Below are positions 31,451-42,885 of a stretch of DNA of 64,000 bases, in pieces (the stretch's first letter is position 1; the number at the start of each line of letters is the position of its first letter). The stretch is from Gracilaria domingensis (lineage: Eukaryota; Rhodophyta; Florideophyceae; Gracilariales; Gracilariaceae), in assembly GCA_022539475.1 (NCBI GenBank), contig VCMS01000053.1:1-64000 (forward strand), given 5' to 3'. Position numbers and translations under genes: made by a program. The notes under the pieces were generated by a model. That model was not told the DNA's origin and ran no database searches. It saw nothing but the letters and a program-made list of their open reading frames with translations.

Positions 31451-32816
31451 TTAAATCTGGTCGTCATCGCTTTGACGTAAGGCCTGTAGACGTTTATTCA
31501 TGCCATCAGCGGAGAGTGCTTGTGGTTTCAAGATTCCTTCCATCCGAGCATGATCATGAATGAAATATATTCTCAATCTTGTACCGCTACTGTTCTTCCG
31601 CGGGACTTTGTGCGGAACCACGGGGATCAAACGCCTCAGAAAAGTGACATCTTCGATGATTGACCGTTGAAATACGGTACTCAATCTTCTTTCGTAACCG
31701 ACCTGTCCTTGCGGCCCGACGAGCAGATCATGTGCCACGTCGAAGACTCCAAGAGTGTAGCTGCACAGCTCTTGTCAAGATTGAGACCCGTTTTCTCGTA
31801 GATCGACATTAATCAATCGCTGAAGTCTTCCGTAGTAGGTATCACTTGCATTTTCATCCTCGTGCATATTGCCGGTGAAATAGAGGGAGGCTATATTATC
31901 TTTTTTTTATAACATGTGAACCACCAAGTGTGAGAAAACCTGAGGCGGAATGCACATCAGCCCCTACAAAAAAGCGAGTTCTCGCGCTGAATGCGCATTC
32001 CTTAGCCTTTGCGCGACTTCTTTTGCCACATGAACTGTTATGGAATCGAACTTTCGACAAAGATATTAGGCAAAAAGTTGCCTCACTCCACTCCACCATC
32101 ACTCATATCTCGAAGGTTCATGTTTCTTGTCAGGCCAGCATTTGAAGCCCTCCAAGTTCTGCGACTTCCAGAAACGGAGAATCTTTTTGCAGTGTCACTG
32201 TTTTAGTCACGAGCTTCAGTGACTCGGAAAATACCGCTCCTTGAAACATAGATTTGGCTGCTCTGTTTCGTGCATTCAACCTTTGTATTGCTCATCTAAT
32301 ATATCCCTCTACCCAAAACTGAGAGAACCCTATCAGAGAACCATATCTCCGCATGTGATCTGACAAATGTAGCAAAATATGAAATATTGACTTGTACATA
32401 TGGACACTGGCCTTTCTGTATTGGTAGTAGTTCTCCCCATAATGTTCAAAAAAGTACTTCGAAAGGTTCTGCACACCGTCGATGTCTTGTTCTGACATAA
32501 GACATCTTGTGGAAATATCGACCAGGTCGGCCAACATGTCAAGACCTTCAAGATACAGCAGTGGAATCACATTGTTGAAAACTATGATGGAGTAGGATAA
32601 GGAGAATCGTTTGTGCTCCACAGCCTTCCAATCGCGAAACGTAGCAAGAGAACGGTGTCCAGGAGCTAACCGCTGTTGGATGAAACCAGGGAGCTCTCGA
32701 GTAGGTTCAGCTTCCTCCGGTAGTCGAATCTTGAACGAGGAGCGATTCACGCGGTATCTAGCTTGCTGGAGTTGCCAGTAATGGCACCGCTTGAGCGAAA
32801 TTGAACGCCGCAACAT
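31451..32816 (-). pseudogene. Fragment of a second CACTA/tnp2-type transposase
   Basis: Codons of 32292-32816 (174 aa) resemble the C-terminal part of tnp2-like transposases: AVEHKRFSLSYSIIVFNNVIPL, DMLADLVDISTRC, KSIFHILLHLSDHMRRYGSLIGFSQFWVEGYI. This parallels the region at residues 630-750 of the complete transposase at 11295-14354 (motifs VPFLHRYRV and HAILHLPDLLRECGPLPLSSQFIVE), but is clearly a different family member. Another minus frame at 31451-31738 may be its continuation. No N-terminal or catalytic Asp part was found, so it is a relic. Confidence 0.55.
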
Positions 32817-33337
32817 CGACCGGACTCCGAGCCCGCATCACACTAACAGCGGCCATCGAATCGTCCCAAGACATATTCACTGCCAAATGGGGCGTCTTCG
32901 TGCTAAACAGATGGGCATTCTTTGACAAGATCGCTCCAACTACCGGCACTAGAGCTACACCACCGCGCCAAAGCAGTCGGCCCACACCCAGCAGCAAGCG
33001 CGCGTCCTCGCCGCAGGCTTAATGACCTGCACGCCCCCACAGCCGCGACACGAACGAGATGCGTGGCGATGGTGGTCATGCTCGCGGCCGCAGCGGAGAG
33101 AGAACAGGTGCCAGAGATGGAGATATTTGTGGTGGCCGTACCCTAAAAGAAAAGTTTTCAATTTGATGAGGGTAGTCTGAGCTCAATTGGAGACAAATAG
33201 ATCAAAGTGAATGCAATTGGAGTGCAGCAGTATTTACAGATCTGCAGTGGCTCCCCAAAATGAGTGCAATCTGTGGTAAGGCGGAGGCAAATGTTTCTGT
33301 GCCTGTTCCCGGCGCTCGTCATTCTTGAAGAAAAGGA

Positions 33338-34249
33338 GTGCAGAGTGAATGCACATCTTATTTGATACCTGAGCGTCGTATCTTAGCAGTTATCGATCTC
33401 GCCGGGAACTCTCACCGCTCTGCACGAAGCTGTCGAATCGGTGTAGTCGTTGTTCAGTCGTCCTCCAGACTGCCCGCATCCCTCTGTTGCCCCCGCCGTG
33501 GCTCAAGAGGCGCTGCATGCCCTCTACACCCTCGCCACCAGGGCATCCCTCTTGCCCGTCGCCCTATCGCCGTGTTACCCGGAAGCGCTGTTTTCGACGC
33601 CCACATCGCTCTGTCGTCTCGGTCGGTCATTCAGCTGTACGATCGCTCGCTCGCTGGGAAGACGCTCATATGCCTCAGTCTGGCGGCCGCCGCTCCTCGT
33701 CACGCGCACCACTTTGTGTAGATTGACACTTGTGTCGGTCGATGGCAGGTGCAGACCGCCGATGCTCTATTAGCGTCCCCCGCCCATCTCACCTTCATTT
33801 CCGTCTGCAGCGTGTCGCAAGCGCTTCGCAAAATTGCCCGTCTTTCTTCGCAGTATCACCCGATGTCCACCGTAGTGAAGCCTCGGTTGTTGGTATTCGA
33901 TTCTCTGGCGGCGTTACCTACACCCATACTTGATCTCAAGGAATCCGCCGGGTGGAGTGGCCACGCCGCAATGCAACATGTCATTGCGAGTATTAATCAA
34001 TTCATAACGCTGTCGTCTGCCACCGACATACTCACCAATAGAGTGGTGGAAAATGCTACTCGTTCTGCGCTGGGAAACATCTGGAGTGCGTTTGTTGACG
34101 AGCAATTGCTCTTCAAGCGTTTGGAAACGCATGAAGAACGTTTGGAGATTTGCATCACCAAGAGTTCCAAAAGAGCTGCAACTTGCAACTTCTCGGTGCT
34201 CATCACGGCAACGGTACCACTGAAAACGACTTTGAGCACACTCAATTAA
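33338..34249 (+). pseudogene. RAD51-paralog (RAD51D-like) relic
   Basis: RAD51 paralogs help load RAD51 in homologous recombination. One frame is open across the region except for a TAG at 33719-33721. The Walker A segment reads IQLYDRSLAGKTLICLSLAAA (the usual first Gly of GxxxxGKT is Asp). After the TAG comes IDTCVGRW, then the Walker B-like RLLVFDSLAALP near 33880. The ILTNRVV and ALGNIWSAFVDEQLLFKRLE segments fit the RAD51D pattern of VVTNHIT followed by PALGRSW. The TAG lies where a Trp would give HFVWIDT. The broken Walker A plus the stop make a decayed copy the simplest reading. The N-terminal helical domain is not convincing. Confidence 0.62.
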
Positions 34250-34341
34250 CTCAGAAGGCGGCACCATCTTAGCGAACATATCACTTCATTCCAAGCCCTG
34301 CTCGCCGAGCAAGTTCAACGGCACCGAATATACCCATGTTG

Positions 34342-35315
34342 TTACCGTATTGCTTTGCACAATTTACTTGTCAATATCTTTGGTGAGCCTATCATTATGC
34401 GGATTATCATTGTTGATTTTGACGAAGTGTTTCGGACCTTATCAAACAACCAGCTTCTCTTCATCATTCCGCCAGATAAAACAATCGCATGCGGCGACGC
34501 AGTCATGCAAGTGAAACAGCAAAGCTGTAAAAGATAGTACGCCACATCATCCCACGCCGGATGGTCGTCGGACACCGAAGGAAGATTACCAAGTTTAACG
34601 CCCACTCGATTAGCACACGCTATTGCACAGGCCATGGATTCAACGCAAAAGGGTTGATCAGTGAGGCAGCCAACGTAGTGATGCAGTTGCTTTCTCAGCG
34701 CCATGATATGGCCTCCTTCCGGGTGCACAGGGCGGGGTACTTGTTTGCCGTTGACAATCATTCCAACGCCAATTACTGTACCAACCGTGATATATGCACA
34801 GCTAGCTCGGACTTGATTTCCGCAACGCAGCTCGGCCAAAGCAGGCGCATTTACATATGTATCAAAAGCGATAGGGAAATTGAACTGTGGGGAAAAGGAC
34901 AAAGCGTCGGTGTATCGCCAGCCCAGTTTTTTGGTGGACGAGATATATCTGTAGGTCGGAGACGAGCTGTGGAGGTCTAAAGTAGCAAGGGACGCAACAC
35001 CGAGCGCGACATACGGAGCGTGGGTGGGCAGGGAGCGCACGAGGAAGGAGAGCGTTGTGTTAAAATCGGTGGTACGTACCTCAACAGAGTCAACCGCCTG
35101 GTGGGATCATCGGAGAACGCTATCGCAGCGCGACATGAGGTGCCGCCGAGCTCGATGGCGGCGAGAAGGAAGTGGGTGGTAGCTGGCCCGTAGCTTGAGA
35201 GTCGGTGGGGAGGAGACGCAACTTTCGCCGTGGTAGAGATGAGTAAGCGCGGCGCCGGAAGCAAAGGCAGCCACCAGGGCGGCGCCACGTCACGCAGGAG
35301 CGGAGATTTTCGCAT
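34342..35315 (-). pseudogene. ROK-family sugar kinase (fructokinase-like) relic
   Basis: ROK kinases phosphorylate sugars such as fructose with ATP. The N-terminal phosphate motif AAIELGGTSCRAAI is near 35150, preceded by a Ser/Arg/Pro-rich leader from a possible ATG at 35315. A one-base frame change near 35100 leads to ALGVASLATLDL, then FDTYVNAPALAEL, YITVGTVIGVG, HPEGGHI and IVLSGGMMKR. In active enzymes these read FDTDVNAA, TVGTGIGGG and VLGGG, so the catalytic Asp is Tyr here, and conserved Gly residues are replaced; the zinc-site region (CLTDQPFCVES) is also eroded. A pseudogene is the best reading. Confidence 0.7.
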
Positions 35316-35582
35316 TTGGAACGGTGGACGGGGACGCGGAAGGAGCCGATGATGACGCAGATGGCGTGCGTCTACGGTGAGCGTGCTAGGCGCTAAGCTT
35401 GCGCGCGTTTGAGGAGAGCGATATTTGACTGCAGATGGATACCACAGTAGATTCTGATCCGACTTTCTTTGTCTGCGGTTTAATGGTTTCCAAAGAAAAT
35501 CGTTCATCCGAGACGTATTCATACTTCGAAATGCGAACAGTAGAGACCTTGAAGGACGTACCCACCATGAGTTCTTTTTTCT

Positions 35583-36164
35583 TTGGATGTGGTAGAAAGG
35601 AAGGTTATTCCCGCCAATCTGAAGAGCGCTAACGTATTCTCAGACATCGTTATTCACCCCGAAAGTAGCCACGCCTTCGGGTCATGGTCATTTGATATGT
35701 TCAAGGTTAGCCAACAGTATCTTCTTCTCCAGCAAGAAGTTCTAATGGAAGGATCAAGTTTCGTCTCCCCTCGAGGGGAAAAGTCCCGCCTTCTTCTTGC
35801 GTTCAGTGCCAATGCTCCGAAGGAGAACACTGAGTATGTTGTGGTAGTGTCGGTATTTTCGTCACAGAGTTCACTGGTACAAACATACGAAGTCTCCTTT
35901 GTAGCGAACGAATGTTCTAGCCTGTCATGCACCGGGCCGATTGAAGACTCTGGTATTAAATCTGAAACAATTTTCACAATCAGCGGGCAGTTTTCTTTTG
36001 AAACACAGGGCATCGAGTATTGCTTTACTCTGATCAGCTCAGTGAATGAAAGGTTTTCCATTGGAAGGGGTTGCATTTCAGCTCCTTTCGCGTCATTCAG
36101 TGTTCAAAAACATGGAATATACCAAATGGAGTGCGAGGCAAGAACCGTGGGTGGTGGGTGGTGA
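35583..36164 (+). CDS. Hypothetical protein, 193 aa, unknown
   Basis: I do not recognise a family. The frame has alternating hydrophobic strands (YVVVVSVFSSQSSLV, IFTISGQFSF, YCFTLISSV) and ends FSVQKHGIYQMECEARTVGGGW, a look typical of beta-sandwich domains of extracellular or lumenal proteins. There are four Cys residues that could pair. No signal peptide is visible, so the start may lie in an upstream exon; a small frame at 35435-35632 overlaps the beginning in another phase. It could be a gene fragment, like its neighbours. Confidence 0.3.
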   Translation: MDVVERKVIPANLKSANVFSDIVIHPESSHAFGSWSFDMFKVSQQYLLLQQEVLMEGSSFVSPRGEKSRLLLAFSANAPKENTEYVVVVSVFSSQSSLVQTYEVSFVANECSSLSCTGPIEDSGIKSETIFTISGQFSFETQGIEYCFTLISSVNERFSIGRGCISAPFASFSVQKHGIYQMECEARTVGGGW

Positions 36165-36364
36165 TTTGGCTGAAAACGTGACATTGAACAAGACTCTATC
36201 TGTAAGTACACCAACTTTTTCGGAGGACCCAACTGTGCTTTGGAATATGGCCGAGCGACTTGCCATTCTTATAGAAGAAGCAGCACAGACTTCCAACAGC
36301 ACGAACGACCTTTCGTCGCCTTTTGCCAGCACTAATGGCAGAAAGGTAGGTACCATTTGAATTC

Positions 36365-37550
36365 TCATCGCACACTAAAGCTCTTAAACTTCGTTCCACT
36401 TCCATTACGTCAGTCGCACCAAGGCCATTGAGTACGCTTCCGTCTACAACGTTACGAACAAATCCGTTCGCTTGCTCATCAGACAGCCAATCTCCTGTAA
36501 ACTTAAAACTTTCCTTCTCTGGCCATGAAACAAGCACATCATTCTTCGGAGTGCATGATAAAGGTCTCATCTCTCTCAGTTTTATCTGATAATGATCCGC
36601 ACGGAGCCGCTGTAGACGAACCCAAATCTACCAATGATATCGACAGCTTTCTCCAGTCATCTATCTCATGTTCCCCGACATTAGCTGCTTTCGCAAGGCA
36701 GTCGTATTCACCTTCTTCGAGCAAACCCCTAAACACGGTATTCATTGGTACACGCCAGTCTATCTCAGAACGATCACAGAAGTCTATTACTGAATTTGTG
36801 CAAGATGCTGCTCCGATCGTTTTACAACGCGATGAGACTATAGCACCAACGAAACATGGAACAACTAGAAGTGCAGCATTTTAGTGGACAGCAGCAGAAA
36901 TAACTGCATCTGCAGCACCTCCACATGCATGCAAAGCTAGAGCAATATCAAAAGAAAGAGACAGCTCTTGTACAGCAACACGGTGGGTTGGAGTGTTGTT
37001 GAGTTGTGCCCTTTTGGCGCAATCCGAGGCGATATACAGAGCAGTGCTGTTCTAGTCAACGATGTTTACAGAAGAGTCTGGGAAGAGTGTAGCCGTAAAG
37101 AGCGCAACATGACCGCAACCATCATGAAGATCAACTATTGTTGGATTCCTCACAGGATGGGCCTCGACGAGAATGGAAAGGAACGAAACGAGATATCGTA
37201 TTACGGCGCGCTTCTTGTCGTCCAGGGCCGCGGAAAGGCCATATTTTGGAACTAGTCCATGATAAAGCCCTCTGGATGCGGGATCCACCGTTTGTGGTAT
37301 ACTAACAAATCCACTGAGTTCAAGAAAGGAAGTCAGTCTCGGAATCTTTGATGGATGTGGAGGTGGAGGGGTATACAAGGGCAGTGCTACATCGTGCAGC
37401 AGTATACGTCGTTTGATTAGTTCGTTTCAAGTCAAGCCCGTTGACCCGCTTTGGAACTTCCCGTATCTTCGTTGCCCACGGCTTAAAGCCATGTTGAGCT
37501 ACTTCCTCATCGCTCATTGAACGAATTGCTCGGTAAATGGGGTTTACCAA
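36365..37550 (-). pseudogene. GSTCD-like S-adenosylmethionine-dependent methyltransferase relic
   Basis: The fold signature IVDLHDGCGHVALFTATLFP near 37100 corresponds to motif I of class I methyltransferases, preceded by LVPKYGLSAALDDKKRAVIRYL. Further on, DIALALHACGGAADAVI and ALLVVPCFVGAI match the HACG-(A/S)-x-D and CPCC-like motifs of GSTCD and relatives. A later segment CTPKNDVLVSWP follows after another frame change near 36540. There are in-frame stops at 37053-37055 (TAG) and 36881-36883 (TAA), and a frame change near 37020. The TAG sits where Trp fits and the TAA where Gln fits. The gene is clearly decayed. The N terminus may reach 37550 through another frame. Confidence 0.55.
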
Positions 37551-38398
37551 AGATGCGAAACCGTCTTACAGAACTCTTCGCTCTAGCGAACGTTCGTATC
37601 ACTCGCGGAACTTACCTTCGTATGTTTTAAAAAGATAAAAGTATTTCGACATTCTTGACTGGCCCGATTACAAGTGTATCCTTAAGATACAAGTCAACAA
37701 TGAAGGCGGCTTTGTTTACCCTTTTGAGTCAAGTGTTTTGACACTACAGACTCTTGTGTAGTACAGATCAGTCTATGAATCCGGAAGATTAAACGCTTGA
37801 CAATAGCGCTCCCCCTCTCCCTACTAGTATGGGTGCAGTAGTCTAATTCCTGCATACTTTAGTCGAAAAGTGCTTGTCTTCTTCGGGATCAACTTTCACA
37901 ACAAAAAAAGCGCTGAGATCGAGACGTAATTATAATGCTGTTGTTGTTGTTGAGGCCCTATTCTAAGATCCATCAATAGGCATTTAATGACAACCAGCAA
38001 GAGGTGCGATGCTCTGGCGATGAACTGAGATGCGTAGCGTATATGAGCGTTGCGCAAATAATAGACGACTTCTGGGCCGCGCCACCTCACTATCTCTTTG
38101 GACACACTCCAAGCCCAAAGAGCGCTTCCACCAACTTCTTCGCTAAGTGCTGATAGTCCTTTGCAGTGCTCAGGGATGCCCAGAAGCACTCTGTTCCAGC
38201 ATGGCGTGCTTCTTTCATGTTGCAGCGGCGACAATCCGAAGTTCATAAAAGCAATCTCCGCACTGTTTCTTCTGCGTCCGACCGACTCTAGTTCGGACTG
38301 TCTTAGTCATCAACCGCTCTCCAATTTGAAAGCTCAACATTCCTCAACATCTCACTCTCTATTCTTCTGCCTACTACGTTTAGCCTTCTTCGTTAACA
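37551..38398. other. Intergenic, no gene seen
   Basis: Mostly AT-rich. Short frames only; a minus frame at 37896-38246 has no motif. The last 60 bases before 38399 are pyrimidine-rich (CTCTCTATTCTTCTGCC) and could be the promoter or 5' UTR of the small ORF that follows. Confidence 0.4.
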
Positions 38399-38635
38399 AT
38401 GAACCTGGATTTTGACCGTGAGAGGTTTATGTATGCCGCAGCGCATGCTAATTCGGCGTTACAGTCTGCAGAGACTGTACTGGGAAGATGCGCCGCTGAT
38501 TTTGTACCCAGTTCAGCTCTTATTGGGACAGTGAGCGCTCTCCAAACGTTTTTGATGCATGCCAGATTGTTAAAGGAAGCATATGATACCCTTTCTTCTC
38601 AGTTTAAAAACGGGGGTATCCCTCAGCTGGTATAG
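38399..38635 (+). CDS. Small hypothetical protein, 78 aa, helical
   Basis: The start AACAATGAACCTG lies in a good eukaryotic context after a pyrimidine-rich leader. The protein is wholly helical in appearance (RERFMYAAAHANSALQSAETVL, SALIGTVSALQTFLMHARLLKEAYDTL), balanced in composition and ends with TAG. Small helical proteins of this kind are often subunits of larger complexes, but I cannot name one. It is the only frame in this gene-poor part that looks like a genuine compact gene. Confidence 0.4.
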   Translation: MNLDFDRERFMYAAAHANSALQSAETVLGRCAADFVPSSALIGTVSALQTFLMHARLLKEAYDTLSSQFKNGGIPQLV

Positions 38636-41600
38636 GATTAGGGAACTTTGGCAGTTGTCCGCGGTTTTGCAAAACTGCCTTACTGACATACAGTATAAGA
38701 CATGCTTGGCACTAAAGTGGCAGGCCATCTGCATTTGTCCCGTAGCCATGGATCAATTGTAAGGGATACACATCATATTTACACCCATTTCAAGAGGATG
38801 CAACTGTTGCACAGAACAGTTTGCCTAGATCCTACTAAGCTCCACGAATTAGGGACAGAGCGCTACCGTCAGTAACCGTGGTATGCAACATGTTGTTGAA
38901 CTGCGGGATTGTGCAGGACCCCATATAGTCAGCGATGCAGGTAAGACAAGAACGCGAGTAGGCGAGCTCGTGGGTCGAGAGAGAACGGGCTTGTAGGGCT
39001 TGGGTTCTCGGCCAGATATTGGCTTCGAGACCAATGCCTGGAAGAGATGCAGCTCGTGCTTCGCGACAGAGCAGTTGAAAGATGTGAGGTCATATCATAT
39101 TTGGGCAGCGTCAGCAATAGACATCGAAAAATTGTTCGCCAGCCCCACGTGACTCGCTCGCGCCTGTCTACACGCGCTGCTCCTCCACGGAATCATTGTC
39201 TCGCGACCTGCCGCGCGTGAAGCGGTTGCGCAAGCTTTAAGCGCATCTTTCTCTGAAAGTCGTATATACTCGTCCGATGAAGCGCTCGACACGTAAATGA
39301 GCCGCTCAGCATGTTCGTATACACTGCTGACTACATGGTTTCCAGTGATTTGCTCTTCAACGTGTCTGTAGGTTCGCTGCGCCCAATGCAGTTGATCTCT
39401 CATGTCGTAGAATATGTACGGCCTGAACATGAGCATTCCGAGGACATAGAGACAGCGCCCATGACACGCCCATGACAATGATGAGCGCCAGTGGAACCTC
39501 GGTTACGGGAGTGAACGTTGGTACCTGCAGGTACTTGAATCAAACACGCATGCGGCGGAGAAACCGTCGCGCAGGCGCCTAAGCCACACAAGCAGCACCA
39601 CGGAATGTCGGCGGTGTGTGTTTCTCGATAGGGTCAGTATCACAGCATATTTTTGCTCGCCGTATGCCTTCGCAGCCACGTCGAGTTGATCGGCGCATCT
39701 CATCACTCCTCTTCCGTCGTCTGTCGTCCTTCGTTGCCGTCGCGTCGTCCTTGTTTGTGGCCGCGTTGCAAACCATGCGTCAAAATGAGTTACCGCTCTT
39801 CAGTTCATAGTCTGCCGTCTCGCCTGCGTCTTTTTCGTTAGTCCTTCGTGCCTTGCATTGCCATAGCCCCGCCTCAGCCCACAGCTAACTACTTCTAATT
39901 ACTTCTAACACTTTATGCGTCATAGTCGTCGTCAGCTTCATCCACGTTAGGACAGCGCGTCGTGGCGTTGAGGACCTGTTTCATTTTGCATGTCAATGTA
40001 CGGGTCGCAAAGTAGAGAAGGACTGCTCATCATCCGTTGGTTTCGCACAACAAGCAGCCTTAAAACACCGTTGCTGATCAAAAGTATGCTTTCCAGGCCA
40101 CAGATTATGGTTAAACAGATTGACCTAGAGGCCACCAGAACCTTCAAGATGTTTTTCAGGCCTTCTCTGCTTACGTACAACCGCATGAGCGAAGGAAAGC
40201 ACCCGCTGCTAACAAGATTCTACAGTGTTGGTACGCGTGGTTCAGCAGCTTGCGTCGATGCGCTGCTGTTTCTTCATACAAGTGAACGAGAGCCCCATTT
40301 CGCTCGCAGTGTCGACTACCGCGCTACGAAGCAGCCAAATCACTCCATTAGACCAGTGGGAACGGTATGGTGGTGTAGGGTACAACTGATTTTGACGTCG
40401 ACGGCGCGGAATCGTTCGGTTGGTCGTCACAGCGTACCTTTCGCACAAAAAAAAGGGCCGCGGAGCGCGGCGGGTGGCGGCGAAGCCAGAGAAGGGGCGC
40501 GATTTCGCTGTTGTACAACTTTCATTTGGATGGGTTGGCGCTGCACTACAACTTCACTGCGACCAATACATGCACCATGAAGGGCGCTAGTTTGTCCGCA
40601 GAGCGTGCGGCTCTGTGGAAAAGAACAAGAAACAGGCGGGGCGGGGGCGCTTCGAAGGATGAGGGTCATTGTGGGTTGGTTACTCTCGCATATGGTTCCC
40701 ATGACGCATCATGATGAGGCGACGCGGTGACGTAGTGCCACATGCAGAGGATGAGTTTAAATGGGGTCTCCAGTGGTCAGAGTGGTTGACACTTCTGGAG
40801 ATGACGGCGATGAGACGGGAGAGCTATGAGGCATCGATGAAAAGGTGCTAAACACCGAGCCACTTGAGAGTGTTGCTCGCCTATTGAATGGGGCCCACAG
40901 CGGCCATAAACCTGACTGCGTCGTACACGCAACGGCGGTGGTTGCGTTTTACGGCCAGCAGGTCCCAGTTTGGGAAGCGGTGGTGAAGGGAACATGTCGC
41001 GGATGAACTGAGAGAAAGCCCGGACGTCGGAAGCAATTAGAACTTGGCATTACCGAGCTGGTTGAATTGAGGAGCACAAAGAGCTTGGATGGTTTTTTTA
41101 TCAAATTGTCTTCTCGGCTGATTCGAGCGACATCAGCTCGCTCTTCGTGACAAGTGAAGGCATCAATTGTAACAGCAGTTTTGGTACCACTAAAGAAGGA
41201 GAGCATGATGCTGCAATCATTCGCACCACAGCTGCAGAGTAATTTTCGAAAAGTGTGTGGGCAACAGCCGGCTGGTGCGGGTGAAGGCTTGCCCTAGTAA
41301 GCTTCCAGACTCGACTGGAGCCGTTGCTGAACGAGCCCATCAACTTCGCGAATCTAACGAGATCAGTCTTTGAGCGCAAACTGCAAGGATACATTCTCTC
41401 TCTCAGGGTTTCAAGTTGGCGAAAAAACTGCCGGATAGTGGGTTTGTTTTCAAGGCAATGAACATCACAGAGGCACTTGGTGAAAGCAATATCAAAGTGC
41501 GAGACGCAGTTGGGCGACCTCTGAGGATGTTAGCAAGGCGAAGTGGCAGCAGCAGCGAGTACTTCGGTTGTAAGAATGTGTATCGGTTGGGCTGCACTGA

Positions 41601-42880
41601 GGCGATGGGCCATGTGTTCAATAGGGAGAAACAGGTTGATGAGGTTAAGAGAGAGCACTCGGAGTGGTCTATGGAGCATGTCTCCAGCCCATTCGAGTGC
41701 GGTATATGGAAACCGCACATGAGCAGATGCTGGAAGGCTGGGAGATGGGCAATGTGCTTGTTGTGATGCACAAGAGAGCGGGTTCGCTGGACATGGACGC
41801 TAGCATGGGGCGCAAAAGCGTGCTGCGGCTGAGCGTGAGCACAGAGAGTGACGGACGTTTGGAAGGCGCACGGCAGCGCTGAACACGATCAAGGAGACAA
41901 TCGGGCCATGGCGCATGATGGTTGCGCTGTGCGCGTCCAGCGTGGTGTTGGGCGCGAGTTTCTCGAACACAGTTGTGCACGACGCGGCAGAACTTTTTTC
42001 AGCCTGTGGTGCTGTAGCACGCGAAAGAGTGTAGAAGGGGAGGGCGATGTGATGCTGCATGGATGAGTGGGAGTGGGGGGTGATGGAGCGGCGATAAGAC
42101 TGAGAAGTGAGTGCATTTGGAGGAGGCGGGGCGGTTGATGGAGCGGCGCATAACACTCAAAACGGATTGCTTTAGGAGGAGGCGGAGCGGTTGAGGGAGC
42201 GGCGCACGGCGCGACAAAGTGAGTGCATTCGGAGGATGATGGCGGGGCCCCTCAAAATGAGCATGTGAGAGGTGTCCGTTTGGAAGTTACTGTGAAGATG
42301 CGCTGAGGGCAAGTAGACTGTTGCAGAGTCAAATTGCACTCGTATTGGCATCCAATTCTTGAAATAAAGTATCCCTTTCAGTAGGCTATTTTCAAGCTCT
42401 CTGAAACGTAAAATTGCACTCTTTCTGCGTTCCAAAAATGGCAAATTTTCTTGTATGGGTAGCCCGGTGGCGCCATGGCGCGGTGGCGCGGCGGCGGTGG
42501 TTGCTGGACAGTCAGATATGGCAGACGTGGTGGGATCCGGCCAGTGTAGGAAACCGGCGGGAAGCGCAACGAGACTGGCGCAGGCGGACGCGAGCAGGCG
42601 AGCGTGCGGCGGCTGGCGCGGGAGTACGCATGGGATCGCTTCGGAGCAGAGCGCGCAATTGCAGGCCAGGGACGGCAGTCTTGTTGTGGTTCTTGCGTGG
42701 CGGGGCTGCTTCTGGACGGAGTCGGACAAATCCTATCAAGTCGCCTCATCAGACTTGAGCGATTCAGTCTGCTTGAGCTCAAATTTCGGCTCAATTCTAG
42801 CCAATGAATTCACCATGGTCACAAGATTTAATTACACTACATGAAGACACACTGTAATGTTTTCAACGTATTTTGAACGT
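38636..42880. other. Gene-poor region with possible coding relics
   Basis: No gene is assigned with confidence. A minus frame at 39095-39478 has YDMRD and ERLIYVSSASSDEYIRLSEKDALKA, reminiscent of the NDUFA9 complex I subunit or atypical short-chain dehydrogenases. A plus frame at 41416-41882 has NREKQVDEVKREH and FECGIWKP, faintly like the C-terminal part of bacterial-type initiation factor IF-2. Both matches are short and unproven. A 55-bp tandem repeat lies at 42081-42247. Confidence 0.35.
42081..42247 (+). repeat. Tandem repeat, three copies of about 55-56 bp
   Basis: Copies begin at 42081, 42136 and 42192 with TGATGGAGCGGCG, TGATGGAGCGGCG and TGAGGGAGCGGCG, and each runs through a GGAGGA-containing block (GGAGGAGGCGG in the first two). 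The first and third share GTGAGTGCATT. The copies have diverged, so the array is not recent. Confidence 0.75.
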
Positions 42881-42885
42881 TGTCG

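Noticed and set aside
36525-36884. Plus-strand ORF of 119 codons.
   Set aside because: It is the shadow of the minus-strand methyltransferase relic, whose motifs are recognisable.
19869-37055. Repeated TAG codons inside otherwise open frames suggested that TAG might encode an amino acid here.
   Set aside because: The intact genes (gamma subunit, symporter, asparaginase, CACTA transposase, Harbinger transposase) contain no internal TAG, the asparaginase ends with TAG, and TAA and TGA interrupt the decayed frames as well. Decay explains the pattern better.
39095-39478. Possible NDUFA9-like fragment on the minus strand.
   Set aside because: YDMRD and ERLIYVSS are suggestive but the rest does not align and there is no nucleotide-binding Gly motif. 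Not annotated as a gene.
41416-41882. Possible relic of initiation factor IF-2.
   Set aside because: Only two short motifs match, with an insertion between them, and no GTP-binding motif is present upstream. Kept as a remark in the gene-poor region only.
42081-42247. Regular repeats considered as a CRISPR array.
   Set aside because: The three units are contiguous 55-56 bp copies without spacers, in eukaryotic DNA; a plain tandem repeat.
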